A stretch of 64,000 bases of DNA from Hexactinellida sp. DTS-2022 (GCA_028753945.1 JAPNXP010000001.1:6686501-6750500); one strand, 5' to 3'; positions 24,301 through 34,231 are shown, counted from the first letter of the stretch. The notes: generated from the sequence alone by a model not told the origin. Program-made: numbers and translations.

Positions 24301-24612
24301 ATGGTCCGGCCGGACCAAATTTGTCATGACATCTCTGTGACAATTCAATTAATTCACAATCAAGTTATATTCTATATAATAATTTATATTACTATCTCCA
24401 ATTGCTTATAGTTCTGTCCTTATAGCTACGTCGTGACATCCTGTCTGTGCGTGCATAGCGCTCTCACCTTGCTGGAAGAAAAGGATAATATAAGGAGCAA
24501 CACTGGGAGAGGGGGAGGAGTGCTGACTCCAGGATTTGTCTTTGAGAATACTAATCTAGTTAAACGTTTGAATGAAACTCAGAAAATAAATTTTGAAATA
24601 AAAGAGATTTGA
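12303..24612 (+). CDS. SCCPDH: Saccharopine dehydrogenase-like oxidoreductase, 4 exons
   Basis: Exons are 12303-12836, 12892-13230, 13284-13444 and 24426-24612, all GT-AG. They give 1221 nt or 406 residues, against about 429 in human. The N-terminus has a Rossmann nucleotide-binding motif (VVFGATGFTGGYMA, residues 12-25). Residues 60-180 carry the family signature LLLNCAGPYGVYGGDLV. A hydrophobic helix lies near residues 269-289, then the SGPS motif in exon 3. The C-terminal exon ends with GGGVLTPGFVFENTNLVKRL, which matches the human end. SCCPDH is known as a membrane- and lipid-droplet-associated protein of unknown reaction; the family link to saccharopine dehydrogenase does not prove that activity. 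The first two introns are 55 and 53 nt; the third is 10,981 nt and full of transposons. An AATAAA lies at 24690-24695. Confidence 0.93.
13944..14112. mobile_element. TA-type MITE (GCCGGTTATAAGAAC family)
   Basis: Imperfect inverted ends CAGTGTATGCCGGTTATAA and a complement ending ATCTACTG. The repeated motif TTCTTATAACCGGCAT is shared with 28231-28366. Confidence 0.6.
14225..14519. mobile_element. hAT-type MITE, TSD GTTGCCAC
   Basis: Ends CAGTGGCGGACACT and AGTGTCCGCCACTG, with the exact 8-bp duplication GTTGCCAC at 14217-14224 and 14520-14527. A TTAA microsatellite lies near 14428. Confidence 0.9.
15315..16199. mobile_element. TA-type element interrupted by an hAT-type element
   Basis: Outer inverted ends are CCTTATTATAGGAAATTAACG and CGTTAATTTCCTATAATAAGG, each beside TA, with further GCGTTAATTTCATGG blocks inside. 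The 15604-16110 insertion splits it. A related end occurs near 40172. Confidence 0.75.
15604..16110. mobile_element. hAT-type element, TSD ATTTAATG
   Basis: Ends CAGGGCTGCCCAGTGCCC and a complement ending GGGCACCCCTG, flanked by exact ATTTAATG copies at 15596-15603 and 16111-16118. It lies inside the 15315-16199 element. No transposase is seen. Confidence 0.85.
17455..18519 (+). pseudogene. Dead Ty3/Gypsy-type integrase fragment
   Basis: Two broken frames (about 17575-18090 and 18237-18519), plus upstream coding traces from about 17455, resemble a retrotransposon integrase. A His-rich zinc-binding start (17500-17560) is followed by paired Cys near 17605-17625. A core region contains the GAPVEILCD and EFVN type motifs, and a basic C-terminal part contains WTGPYEV. 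Stops and frame changes occur near 17577, 18088 and 18200. No reverse transcriptase or LTR pair was found, so this is a remnant. It lies in sense orientation in the last intron of SCCPDH. A domesticated integrase gene is the alternative, but the stops argue against it. Confidence 0.75.
18965..19022. repeat. 58-bp perfect palindrome with no spacer
   Basis: Two 29-nt arms are exact complements meeting at TATTGCAATA with no loop. A second near-perfect palindrome follows at 19025-19048 (CTGACATCAATA/TATTGGTGTCAG, one mismatch). Confidence 0.95.
19709..19892. mobile_element. TA-type MITE (CAGGTAAACCTCCC)
   Basis: Ends CAGGTAAACCTCCCAAAGCG and CTTTGGGAGGTTTACCTG are flanked by TA. It contains a duplicated inner block of GAAGCGGCACAAAAT. 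Confidence 0.8.
20324..20420. mobile_element. TA-type MITE (CAGTAGAACCTCTTCAATACG)
   Basis: Inverted ends CAGTAGAACCTCTTCAATAC and a complement ending ATTCTACTG, with TA on both sides. It is nested in the 3.8-kb insertion. Confidence 0.75.
20714..22502. mobile_element. Foldback element 3 (about 500-bp arms)
   Basis: The left arm (20714-21275) and right arm (about 22010-22502) are reverse complements over roughly 500 bp. Shared blocks include GTTGTATCGTATTTTGAGGC at the tips and CTACTTGACTAAATACAAAC at the inner edge. Tips carry repeated TTTTGAGGCGC motifs. The core (21428-22010) has no recognisable gene. Confidence 0.85.
21283..21427. mobile_element. hAT-type MITE at inner edge of foldback 3
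   Basis: Ends CATAGGCGTCGTAA and TTACGACGCCTATG are flanked by CACAGCAG and AACAGCAG (7 of 8 match). The interior is GC-rich with CCGGGCGGCCCGG palindromes. Confidence 0.75.
22694..22860 (+). mobile_element. Helitron-like 5' end
   Basis: This starts TCTATATATATAAAAT and continues with TGTCTG repeats and a CTCCTCTGAGATGCTTGAAC-type block. The same order appears in reverse at about 31440-31525. The Helitron call is inferred from the TC plus AT-rich start; no 3' end was paired. Confidence 0.45.
23885..24040. mobile_element. hAT-type MITE, TSD GGTCTGTC
   Basis: Ends TAGTGGCGTCGTGC and GCACGACGCCACTG, with exact GGTCTGTC copies at 23877-23884 and 24041-24048. The interior is GC-rich with long G and C runs. 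Confidence 0.85.
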
Positions 24613-24979
24613 ATTTTACACTAACAACTACAGCCCCTATCTCGGTTCGGTAACTTTTTAGCATATGGGATAGATTATGTAAACTGAACAATAAACTTTT
24701 ATAATTCCAATAATTAGAAGCAGCATATTTGGTGTATTTATCACCACTTAGTTAGTACATAGATTATAGGATAAGAAGAGCTGCCGCCGCCATAATGAAT
24801 TCTCATATATTAGCATTCAATTAATCTTATTGACCAGCACCTGGTATCTATAGCCTTTCTTTCTCTCTCTCGGTAACACAAATATATTTAGAATAAAACA
24901 TTGTGTAATCCACTTTAAATAAACAAGTTTTTTGTCAGATGCAGTCTAGACTATAGACTATATTGACTTATCTATACGC

Positions 24980-25123
24980 TCAGGGCCGGCGCCACCGGGG
25001 AGTACTGGGTGTCCGGACACCCACTGCCTCAAGGAAATGAAGCGGTGCTTGGACAGTGACACCCACTACACTATACAGTGACACCCACAAAACCACACCT
25101 CATAATACGTGGCGCCGGCAATG
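24980..25123. mobile_element. Possible hAT-type MITE between SCCPDH and CFAP276
   Basis: Inverted ends AGGGCCGGCGCCACC and GTGGCGCCGGC, with ACGCTC on both outer sides. The duplication is only six bases exact, so the boundaries are uncertain. Confidence 0.5.
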
Positions 25124-25241
25124 ACGCTCCTGGGGTAAATAGTACCATGAAATATATCCATTACCCTCTCCAGTTATTCTCAATACTACATAAATCCATT
25201 TAATTTGTAATATATATATTCTAGTATTACTATTAGCTAGC

Positions 25242-25715
25242 ATGTCGAAGAGGGATCCATTTCCATTTCCACGCAGACAGAATGACAACGACTTTATGCT
25301 AAAGGAGTCCCAGAACCCTCAGCTCCCCCAATCGAACTCTCCCAAGACAAAAGGTACTCCTTTCGACCATCTCTACAACTCTAAGACCGTCAGCAGCCAG
25401 AATAGGGAGTGGTCTCGCGCCATCTGCCACACCCCGCCCGACAAACTGGACGCAGCCCTGGGCGCCGACTATGACCATCACCTCCACTTCAACAAGGACT
25501 CAGCAGAAGCCTTCAAGCACAGGAACACAGCTCAGCAGCGCGCGGCCTCTCCCGCTATAAGCGCTTCAAAGCCTAGCGAGGACAGGAAATCGTTCTCACA
25601 CCCGGAGAAGGAGTCTATCGACCACGCTAGAGGGCTTGCGATAGTGGGCCCACACATATACGCTACCAACCGCGGGTATTCCCGTAAACCTGACGGCGGG
25701 TTCTTCGCTTCGTGA
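25242..25715 (+). CDS. CFAP276: Cilia- and flagella-associated protein 276 (microtubule inner protein)
   Basis: A single exon of 157 residues. The C-terminal third matches human CFAP276 (C1orf194): KESID...GPH...ATNRGYSRKPDGGFFAS parallels the human KESIH...SPH...ATNGGYSRKKDGGFFST. The N-terminal KRDPFPFPRRQNDNDF block matches the human RDPFQQP...DND start, and the WSR...TP stretch near residues 57-66 is also shared. CFAP276 is a structural protein inside ciliary doublet microtubules, so this gene implies motile cilia. It has no membrane segment or catalytic motif, as expected. The ATG at 25242 is preceded one base upstream by TAG, which could be a splice acceptor. Upstream is SCCPDH (stop 629 bp away) and downstream is CCP6, another axonemal or microtubule gene. 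Confidence 0.9.
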   Translation: MSKRDPFPFPRRQNDNDFMLKESQNPQLPQSNSPKTKGTPFDHLYNSKTVSSQNREWSRAICHTPPDKLDAALGADYDHHLHFNKDSAEAFKHRNTAQQRAASPAISASKPSEDRKSFSHPEKESIDHARGLAIVGPHIYATNRGYSRKPDGGFFAS

Positions 25716-26711
25716 CTGCTCATTCATTCTCACTTATATTCATTAACTACCCGATATCTTGTCTATATACTTAGTTAACCAACGGATCATTCTATAACCA
25801 CATCTGTACATGTATTACCAATCGTATTTAGATGCTAAATATGTTTATGCTGTGCGTATTATGGAGAGATAAGACTAGCCAATTAAGCAAATTAATAGAA
25901 TATAGATTAAGAAATGTGCTTCTTTACTTCCATTAAGGTATGTGGAAGATATCGGGGTGACTCCATTGAAAGAACAGCTGTATTAACCAATACTAAGAAT
26001 AGATTTGAAATTATAATGGAAGAGCCTAGATAACATGCCCGCACGATAGTACGCATAGCTCTCTGCTACAGGTTGTGTGGATATATTTGTTATAGCAATT
26101 AACGTAGTTGACGAAAGTTTATTTAGTCTAATAGGGAAATCACGGATAATCCTATACTAGAAATGAATAAGGAATTATGTAAGCTCCTGGATTAATTAAT
26201 AATGGTTTTCAGATAAGAAAATTTACAATGATCCGTGCTTCTAGTGTTGAACTTATTCAAGCAAGTGCTGTACCAATAAGTACAAGTGTCAATCGAATGC
26301 GTGCAGCTGTAAACAGGACTTTCTCTATCATTCTGAGCTAAAATTTATATTTATTTATTAGAATAGCTGGAAAGCATATAAGCAACTTTCCACGGTAAAC
26401 TCCTAAATCAGTTACTTTTAAGGGCTAATTAGTTTAATAATACTTGTACAATTCTATGAGTTTTAATAAGGACCTTCAGCAAATTACAACGAAGATTATG
26501 AAATTCAAATCCATGCAAATAACTGATGACAGTAGATATGAAAATCCATAGATACCAAAATTTGATGGAAACCCCCCTCCCGAGTCCCCAATCCCAAATC
26601 TGGGGAAAGTGCAAGCTTTTTAGTAATAAAATAATTACGTATATTAAGACGTGGTATAATTAATTAATCGATAAAAAAACAATTAAGTTTATTTTGCACA
26701 TAAATAGGGAA
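25716..26711. other. Spacer between CFAP276 and CCP6
   Basis: AT-rich DNA with no supported frame or element. It must contain the CFAP276 3' end and the CCP6 promoter; no clear signals could be placed. Confidence 0.4.
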
Positions 26712-28118
26712 ATGTCATCTACACAAAGTGAATGTGATTTCTCTCCCATGGTACCAGGAAAGTCCCCCTGGGATGAGTGTAGAAGTTGTGATTCTCTTTC
26801 GAGATCGTTTCAAAGTTTGTGCAACGAAACAGAGCAAGACTCGGAATGTGAGAACGGTGTAGGAAACGTTACACGGTATATATGCAGATACCCTGAGTAT
26901 GGACAGAGAGTGCGGGCTGGTCAAGTTATCTTCAATGCGAACTTTGAGTCCGGCAACTTGGGCCGAGTCCAGTACGTGACTGATTGGGAATACGACCTTT
27001 TCCTGAGGGGAGATACATGCAATCCCTCTTACCGAGTCTGGTTTAACTTTACTGTTTCCAACTTGGAGGAGAATCAGAAAATAATATTCAATATAATAAA
27101 TTATTCTAGAGAACGGAGTCTCCATCGAGAGGGGATGGGCCCGGTTGTGTGTTCCTCCAGTAACCCTAATTGGGAGAGGATGCCCTCCCACTTAGTATTC
27201 TACTACAAGTCCCCTCAGCACAGAAACAGATACATATTATCGTTTGTATTCCAGTTTCCCCGTGCACATGATCGCTACCAGTTCTCTTACAGCTTCCCTT
27301 ACACTTACTCTCGACTGACAGCCTATCTGAAACAGCTGAGCTCTCTCTCACCTGGCTGCATCCACGTAAACCGACTATGCACTTCCATCCAGCAGCGAGA
27401 CACGCACCTCCTCACCATCTCCTCGCCCGACAATCTGGTAGCTGACAAGCAGACGATAGTGTTCCTCACGAGCAGAGTGCACCCGGGAGAGAGCCCTGCC
27501 TCCTTCGTCTGTCAGGGCATAATAGATTTCCTCACCAGTGAGCACCCAGCTGCGCTCGCGCTCAGAGAGCGGCTGGTTTTCATGGTTGTACCTATGCTCA
27601 ATCCGGACGGGGTTGTCCTCGGGAACTACCGGTCCTCTCTCATGGGCGAGGACCTGAACCGGCACTGGCGAGACCCCTCTCCCTTCATACACCCCACAAT
27701 CTACCACACGAAGCGGCTGCTCCAGGCGCTCGATAGGGACCAGAGAGTTTGTCTGGATTTTTACATCGACATACACGCACACTCTACTTTAACAAACGGG
27801 TTTATGTATGGAAATGTTTTTGAGGATGAAGTGAGATTCAAACGGCAGTTTAAGTTTCCAAAACTCCTCGCTATTCGGGCCAGCGACTTCTCATGGTCAA
27901 AAACAATATTCGATAGGGACGCAGTAAAAGCCGGCACGGGCAGACGATGTCTAGGCAACAGTTTAAACCAGAACACTCTGTGTTACACGATGGAAGTTTC
28001 TCTCTTCAGCTACACGACTCCGTCACAGCAGCAGCGGCCGTACACAGAACAGGAGTACTGTGCACTCGGAGAGAACATAGCACTCGCTCTCTTCGACTAC
28101 TATAAACTCAAAACTTAA
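26712..28118 (+). CDS. AGBL4: Cytosolic carboxypeptidase 6 (tubulin deglutamylase)
   Basis: A single exon of 468 residues (human CCP6 about 503). CCP6 is an M14-family zinc carboxypeptidase that removes glutamates from polyglutamylated tubulin and some nuclear proteins. The cytosolic-carboxypeptidase N-domain occupies about residues 70-200 (EYDLFLRGDTCNP, RVWFNFTVSN, FSYSFPYTYSRL). The peptidase domain follows. Zinc ligands are H257 and E260 in HPGES and H355 in DIHAHS, substrate-binding N316-R317 lie in DLNRHW, and the catalytic Glu is E428 in YTMEVS. All key residues are intact. The specific CCP6 call, rather than CCP2 or CCP3, rests on GNLGRV, LGNYRSSLMGEDLNRHW and DAVKAGTGRR. The ATG at 26712 is the first in frame. 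CFAP276 lies 997 bp upstream on the same strand. Confidence 0.94.
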   Translation: MSSTQSECDFSPMVPGKSPWDECRSCDSLSRSFQSLCNETEQDSECENGVGNVTRYICRYPEYGQRVRAGQVIFNANFESGNLGRVQYVTDWEYDLFLRGDTCNPSYRVWFNFTVSNLEENQKIIFNIINYSRERSLHREGMGPVVCSSSNPNWERMPSHLVFYYKSPQHRNRYILSFVFQFPRAHDRYQFSYSFPYTYSRLTAYLKQLSSLSPGCIHVNRLCTSIQQRDTHLLTISSPDNLVADKQTIVFLTSRVHPGESPASFVCQGIIDFLTSEHPAALALRERLVFMVVPMLNPDGVVLGNYRSSLMGEDLNRHWRDPSPFIHPTIYHTKRLLQALDRDQRVCLDFYIDIHAHSTLTNGFMYGNVFEDEVRFKRQFKFPKLLAIRASDFSWSKTIFDRDAVKAGTGRRCLGNSLNQNTLCYTMEVSLFSYTTPSQQQRPYTEQEYCALGENIALALFDYYKLKT

Positions 28119-28967
28119 TCTCTCTGGACATCGTATGTATTTTGCAAGTATCTCTTATTAAGAAAGAATATAATTATTGTCTCACAATTAAAATTAATTA
28201 GTTGGTACTTGGTACTATGAAATGAAATAACAGTAGATGTCGGATTTAAGAACACCGGATATAAGAACATTCTACTGAAAACGGTTGCCATATACCCTAT
28301 ATAAACAATGCCGGTTATAAGAACATTATATGCAGTCCCCGACGATGTTCTTATAACCGGCATCCTCATAATCTACCTATTACTCATCCCTAGCCTCATT
28401 AGAATAGGCCAATCTTAACTAAACCTCGTAACATAATAAAAGTGACTAACTAATTTGGAGGTTTGATGCTTTTAAATTTGAATTAACTGGATTTACAAAT
28501 ACAAATTATACATTTAGATTCATTTCCGAAGAACAGGTACCTTGAAGAGGATGTTATCTAGTTTGCATTGTTTAAATTCACATCTAATATTAAACTGAAA
28601 AAGTTATTGCTGACCATTTTAGTATAAAACTATTAATAGTAACATATTTATTGGTTGCGGGGGAATCAACTAATCCATACACTTGTATTGTTCAGTTTTC
28701 GTTTATAATGTATCTTATTTAAAAACCTCAAATTTACCAAATAGTACACCTTCGATAATTATTTAATATCTATATACCGAACAATATGTGGATAATAAAA
28801 AACATGTGATTATTGGTAAATAGTAATAGTCCAGCGGCATAGCCATAAAATTTCAACAGATTGTTCATTTTTTTGATAAAAGCACGAAAATTTGCTATTT
28901 GTACACGTGTACTTTGATGTAGTGCGAACATTTTTGGATATTTAGGCAATTGAAAGAGTGTCTATAT
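28119..28967. other. Spacer downstream of CCP6
   Basis: Contains one MITE (28231-28366) and otherwise AT-rich DNA with no supported gene. Confidence 0.45.
28231..28366. mobile_element. TA-type MITE (GCCGGTTATAAGAAC family)
   Basis: Shares the motifs AAGAACACCGGATATAAGAA and TGTTCTTATAACCGGCAT with the 13944-14112 copy. It starts CAGTAGATGTCGG about 110 bp after the CCP6 stop, so it may lie in its 3' UTR. Confidence 0.6.
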
Positions 28968-29160
28968 CAGGGGTTTATCCAGGAGCGCGCCATACGCCTA
29001 GAGGGGTATAAATTGGGATATGTTTGCGTTTAGCAGCGCGAAAACTGCCGAAAGTCCCCATAGAGTAATACAAAGCTAACCTTTTAGGCGTACAAAATTC
29101 ATACTCTAGTGACCTTAGGACAGTTAGGAGTGTTCAATTCTACTCCTGTATAATACCCTG
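28968..29160. mobile_element. hAT-type MITE, TSD GTCTATAT
   Basis: Starts CAGGGGTTTATCCAGGAGCG and ends ATACCCTG, with exact GTCTATAT at 28960-28967 and 29161-29168. The terminal repeats are short. Similar GGATTTATC(T/C)AGGAGC ends occur at 14620 and, in reverse, 32740. Confidence 0.75.
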
Positions 29161-29594
29161 GTCTATATCGGCCATAACAGCACGCCAAAGTAACCACGTC
29201 CGATAGTGTCGCCGGACTTGTTTCCCATAAAAACTTGTTCAAATTAAGTTATCTCATCTTTTTATTGTTGAATTCGGTTTCCAAGTAAAATTTCCGATAA
29301 TTTGATATATCACATGACCATATTTGGAAGAAATTTTTCCATAGCAAACGCTGGAATGTGTCAAAAATTCCATTCTCCAATTGTGTCCTTACCCAATCGA
29401 GTGACGAATACACTGAACTTAATTCAAAAGTTATAATTTAAAACTTAGCCACACTAAATGTTAACAGTGCTGCGGTTTCTATTCCCCCATCACTTTAATA
29501 CAATCTGGACAAACAAACAAACAAACTCACACACAAACACACAACAATCGAGTTTTAATAATAGAGATTATATGGCACTAGCCGGGTGCCCACG

Positions 29595-30302
29595 CAGGGC
29601 CGGATCACCCAATAGGCTAAGTAGGCTGCAGCCTAGGGGCCCGTCGATTCTGGGGGCCCGATATAATCTGCTCGTCGTAAGTTTTTACATTAATTAATAC
29701 ATTGTTGATCTATCAAAACGTAATTATTGGCCTACTAATAAGTAATTAAATTACAATCTATATATTAAAAGCACGATTGTTTCTTTGTTTGTGTGTGTTT
29801 GTGTTTGCCGGGTGTATTAAAGTGATGGGGGAATCGAAACCGCATTTATAATTGAGATAGACACTAACTTCAAAATTTTATAATAGGTAAACAAGTATGC
29901 TGATTTCAAATTTCGCAGTTACAAATTTCTAATTTCAATAATTGTTGTTGTTGTTGTTGTTGTTAGTGTTGTTGTTGTTTACACAAATAGGTGAACAAAT
30001 TAATTAAAATTCAAAATCGACCCAGAAGTAGGCTTTCATTGGGTTTTACGTAACATATTGTGAGTATGCAAAATGCTTGAAGGGATGGGATGTATATGAC
30101 TAAGACAATTATTAACAAACTATGTAATTTATTGTTTGATCAGGAGTAAGGCCGCGTAGCGCCAGTTAACTTGAGACCGAAGGGATCGTGATCATACAAT
30201 TAAATATACTAGTTATTTTGTGATCCATATTTTGATTGAAGGGGGGAGGGGGCCCCTAATTTTACCCAGCCTATGATCCCAGAGACCCATGATTCGGCCA
30301 TG
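29595..30302. mobile_element. hAT-type element, TSD TGCCCACG, with a nested repeat
   Basis: Ends CAGGGCCGGATCA and TGATTCGGCCATG, with exact TGCCCACG at 29587-29594 and 30303-30310. A Helitron-like repeat (29759-30190) and a TTG microsatellite (29941-29979) lie inside. Confidence 0.85.
29759..30190 (+). mobile_element. Helitron-like repeat, complete short copy
   Basis: Begins TCTATATATTAAAAGCACGA and ends with a GGCCGCGTAGCGCC hairpin and GAGACCGAAGGGATCGT. The same start and end motifs recur at 53581-54384, 59089-60045 and 61530-62107. Family assignment is inference. Confidence 0.5.
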
Positions 30303-30851
30303 TGCCCACGCAGTATTCAAATTCACGGGATGTCTTATAATGAGTTCATGATTTGAAATATTACGGATATGACACAAGTTAAAAATATTGAAAACAGTTG
30401 TATTAATATTACGGGGACCATAGGAATGAGACTATTGACAACTCAATGCAAGCTGAAATTTTATTGGTAAGGGACATTCAATTGTTGTTTTCTTTCATAC
30501 ACAATTGACCCATTGAATTATAGACCAATAAAACTAGAGTCAGAATAATGTGAAAACTCTGCAATCTGATAGGTCAAGGTCGGTACCCTCGCAAAGTGTT
30601 AATAATATGCATATGGTAAATTGCAAATTATGCATTCTATTGACTTTAAAATATCATATTTGGATTCCTCATACACTATAACCTTAGATTGCACGTTTGA
30701 AATGTTTTTCTAGCAGCACTGTGAACTTTTGATAATTCCCATTGAAATGTATGGGAAGGTGCCAAAAAATCACATATTTTGAGTTAACTTCGCGAGGAAT
30801 GTAAATATCGCTTAAAAACTCCTTATTCAGGGTGGTGGGGTAACTCCTAGA

Positions 30852-31407
30852 CAGAGTTGTGGATTTGATTTAATTTGGATTTGATTTGGATTTGATTTGG
30901 ATTTGAATTGGATGGATTTGATGCATTTTAAAAGGAAAATGATTTGATTTGATTTGGATTTGATTGACTATTATTTGATTTGATTTGGATTTTATTTTAT
31001 TTTTGAGTCAAATCCTTTTTAAAATTTAATTTACGTACTATACAATATGTAATACATATGATATTGAAGATATTTAGACTCGTAAATCCGAATTTTGGGT
31101 AATTCGAACAGATTTTGTTAGCTGGCGTTCGTATTAACGTGAATAAATATCTGTATAATACAGTAGTATATATTATATTATATTATATCTAACTAAGTAC
31201 GCATCTCAATTAATTATCTCTGTAGTATTTGGTTTTGATTTAGATGGATTTGATTTGGATTTGATAATTTTGATTTGGTTTTGATTTGATTTGGATGGAT
31301 TTGATTTGGATTGAATTGGATATGGATTTCATTAGGATGGATTTGATTTGGATTTGATTTGATTTGATTTGGATTTGAATGAAATATCAATCAAATCCAC
31401 AACTCTG
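30852..31407. mobile_element. hAT-type element, TSD CTCCTAGA, with GATTTGGATT arrays
   Basis: Ends CAGAGTTGTGGATTTGATT and a complement ending CCACAACTCTG, flanked by exact CTCCTAGA at 30844-30851 and 31408-31415. Both flanks of the interior are long arrays of GATTTGATTTGGATTT units, separated by unrelated AT-rich DNA (31010-31225). It interrupts a Helitron-like repeat. Confidence 0.85.
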
Positions 31408-31525
31408 CTCCTAGATGGCATAAATTTTTTGGTTCAGATCTGTTGTGAACTCTCGGAGGAGATATGAGGACAGACAGACTGACAAACAGACAGACATACA
31501 GACCATCCTACTACTTTATATATAT

Positions 31526-32086
31526 ACTAACCAGCCAAAAGAATTTGAACAATTGGAATTTTAATGCAGACACAATAGTCGTCTGGTAACTTAATAACGG
31601 CTGTTTAAACAATTCTGAAAATACAATAAATATATTGCTATAGTTATAAAGCAAAAATCTTTTGAATTCACGTCATTTTAGTCAATATCCATGAAGCGGC
31701 TTAAGTTTATCTGCCACGTGCCACTTGTGGCACAAGTGGCACAAATGGGAATGTGGCTGTATTTCAGTAGAATATAAACGTATTGATTTGAATTTAGGCA
31801 CCTAGAGTAATTCGACCATGTGGAATTCAAATCTGTAATCAAAACTTCTATATTCTCATTCAATCTTGATGATCAGAAATTATCCATTTAATTAGCTAAT
31901 TATATAGTTAATGAGTTTAACACCTCCATATAAATGTAAATTCAAAAATTTTGTTATTTTATTATACTTTACATATCGTTTTATGTAAATAGCAGTGTTG
32001 ATGCATCTACCAATGCTATTATGCTGCTAGAAACTTGAATGTATAAATACAAATTATTGCTGTTCAAATACTTTTGGCCGGTTAGT
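31526..32086. mobile_element. CTAACC-ended MITE, complete copy
   Basis: Inverted ends CTAACCAGCCAAAAGAATTT and AATACTTTTGGCCGGTTAG. The inner sequence is repeated, reversed, at 37531-38690, giving near-identical blocks such as CATTGGTAGATGCATCAACA. The ends resemble Tc1/mariner-type MITEs. Confidence 0.8.
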
Positions 32087-33216
32087 GGATTACAATCTAA
32101 TTTCATCTGTAAAATGAAGATAGCACTATTATTGCTTAGTACAAAGTCTTAGTGAGTTATTACTCACTAAAGCTTTAGTACCTTAGATAAATTATATTAC
32201 GTATAACCGGGGTGGGGTGGAAACACCTCGGCTGTTAACAGCAAACAGCAATTTCGTATTTGCTTGTAGATTAAAAAAAATTGAAATTTCTATGATATAA
32301 AAAGGTTGAAAGTTATACGTAGATGGGAAAGAAGTAAGGAGCGAGATTACATATTCAGCGAGGAGTCAAAATGCTGTTAACAGTTGCTAAGTACTCTTTA
32401 TAACAATCGCGTGTTGTTACTGATTGTAACAACACGGTAAAATTGAAATTTTAAGGATGTAAACTGAATACTTAGGGGAGGAAAGGTTAACTTTTAAAAA
32501 CAAATTAGATGTTATTAACAGTTAACAGCAAAATTGGCTGTTTAAAGCATTTCTGCCCTCCCTGCGTATAATCATACAAAGTGTATTATACAGCCATTTG
32601 TAAATACGCTCCTAATTCCGGTCTGACCCAATTTACATACGCCTAAATCACAAATTAATGTTACGGTATAGGAGAAGATCCAAATTTTCGCGCTCCTATA
32701 TTCAAATTTTCCAAAAATCTTACTCCTAAAGCGTCTCGAGCTCCTGGATAAATCCTGATTCCTTGATCATACACTAAAGTCTAAAGCCCTCGATAGATTA
32801 ATTTTCTTTACCGAGAATTCTGTTAATATCCTTCTTAGATAATATACTCAATATTCATTTAAGGGACAAATTGTTTTAATAAGATCGCATAGCATACTGT
32901 AGACTGGTTAATTTATGTTCGTTTTAACGAGAGTTTACTGTAATTAATGACTTGCAAACTTAGTTTACAGAGAAGTTAGAAACATAACAATTTACTATTT
33001 CAAGTTTATTTTTTAAAAGTTTTATCAAACAGGTATTCACAATTTATTGCTCACTGCTTCCAGCGGGTTAGCATTTCTTATGCTATCAATAATTAACAAT
33101 GTTAAATTATTTCAAGCTAGATGGAATGCTACTCGAGATTAGCATTTGTGATTTGATTTTTGACAAAATCTAATTCTTTATCCGATTTAATTAATTAATT
33201 AATTAATTAGTAACAA
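32087..33216. other. Gene-free AT-rich spacer
   Basis: Degenerate repeats only: a reversed ATTTATCCAGGAGC end near 32740 and a TTAA microsatellite at 33188-33208. No coding exon was supported. Confidence 0.4.
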
Positions 33217-33655
33217 CATAGGCGTAGAGTATGACGGGACGGAGGACTCTTCGCCCCGTCAGCTTTCTGTTAAAGATTCCGTAAATATATAAATATATAC
33301 AGAGTATGAAATCATGACTACAGTCGTTGTTTTGACCCGATTAAGCGGAAAAACCGATTAACCGGTCAATCAAGAATAATTATACTTTCCGGATATTTTA
33401 TCAATAATTTACTGCACGAGTATCCAATTGTGGAATCCCGCTTAACGACCACCTCAGAATACGATGATCCCGATATTTCTATTAATTTTTTTTCTCGTTC
33501 AACCACTTATTAACATTAGTATTAATAGATTTTGGAATTACGACCACCCCGCTATTCAAGATTTTTGCCATTGTTTATGAACGAAAAATTATTTTCAAAC
33601 ACAGAATCACGCCCCGTCAGCTTTTGGTAAAATAATTAATAACTCTACGCCCATG
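33217..33655. mobile_element. hAT-type element, TSD AGTAACAA
   Basis: Ends CATAGGCGTAGAGT and ACTCTACGCCCATG, flanked by exact AGTAACAA at 33209-33216 and 33656-33663. GCCCCGTCAGCTTT occurs at both inner flanks in the same orientation. A GATTAAGCGGAAAAACCGAT remnant of the pogo-like family is nested near 33330-33362. Confidence 0.85.
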
Positions 33656-33792
33656 AGTAACAACCAGGTGTAGTAGTTGTAGTTCATCTTCTCTATCATG
33701 GTATCCAGGGATAACCGCAAATATATGTCAGAATCAAACTGAATATATTTTATTCTTACAACACTACTTAATAATCCCAAATAATCACAATA

Positions 33793-34181
33793 GTTAAGGC
33801 CACTGTTAATGACAATATTGTTTCAGCTCCACAAGAAGTCTATCAGAGGATGCGGGCGGGCGGCATCTCATTATCATTATCTCATTATTTGATGACGACA
33901 GTTAATAATTATCTGAGCAAATATTCTAATTTGTGAGAGCTTATTGATAATATATGCAATCGTTGGGTAATAATGCTTGTTATAGGTTCTGATTTTGTTC
34001 CTAGCTAATTATGACTATTTCAGAGTGTGTCCTACAATAAAATTGGTAACGAACAGTGGCCTTACTTTGAAATGTAGGTGTAATAATGGGAATAATGACA
34101 ATAATTACAATATTCGTGCGGGAGTGAAATTTGACGCGGGCGGTGGAGCTGAAACAAGATTCCCACAAACAGTGGCCTAAG
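33793..34181. mobile_element. Inverted-repeat element (GGCCACTGTT)
   Basis: Outer AAGGCCACTGTT and AACAGTGGCCT, with inner GTTTCAGCTCCAC and GTGGAGCTGAAAC, are nested complements. It lies shortly 3' of the first DOK-like gene. The 61-residue frame at 33995 is not a gene. Confidence 0.6.
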
Positions 34182-34225
34182 TGACATAATAAGCAGAACT
34201 AATACAAAGGCATTAATTATCATAC

Positions 34226-34231
34226 TTTATT
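34226..34231 (-). promoter_or_regulatory. Polyadenylation signal of the first DOK-like gene
   Basis: AATAAA on the minus strand about 255 nt past the stop codon. It is the only canonical hexamer noted close to this end. Confidence 0.5.

Larger units (their letters stand above)
13445..24425 (+). other. Transposon-filled 11-kb last intron of SCCPDH
   Basis: The donor GTAAGT at 13445 and acceptor TATAG at 24421-24425 join a split Gly codon. The intron contains two pogo-like MITEs, four or five hAT-type elements, a foldback element, a dead Ty3/Gypsy integrase, Helitron-like ends and a 58-bp perfect palindrome. No other gene is supported within it. Confidence 0.9.

Noticed and set aside
26694-26711. 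Extended CCP6 start upstream of 26712
   Set aside because: The upstream codon is TTG. The first in-frame ATG is at 26712 and the extra six residues show no family match.
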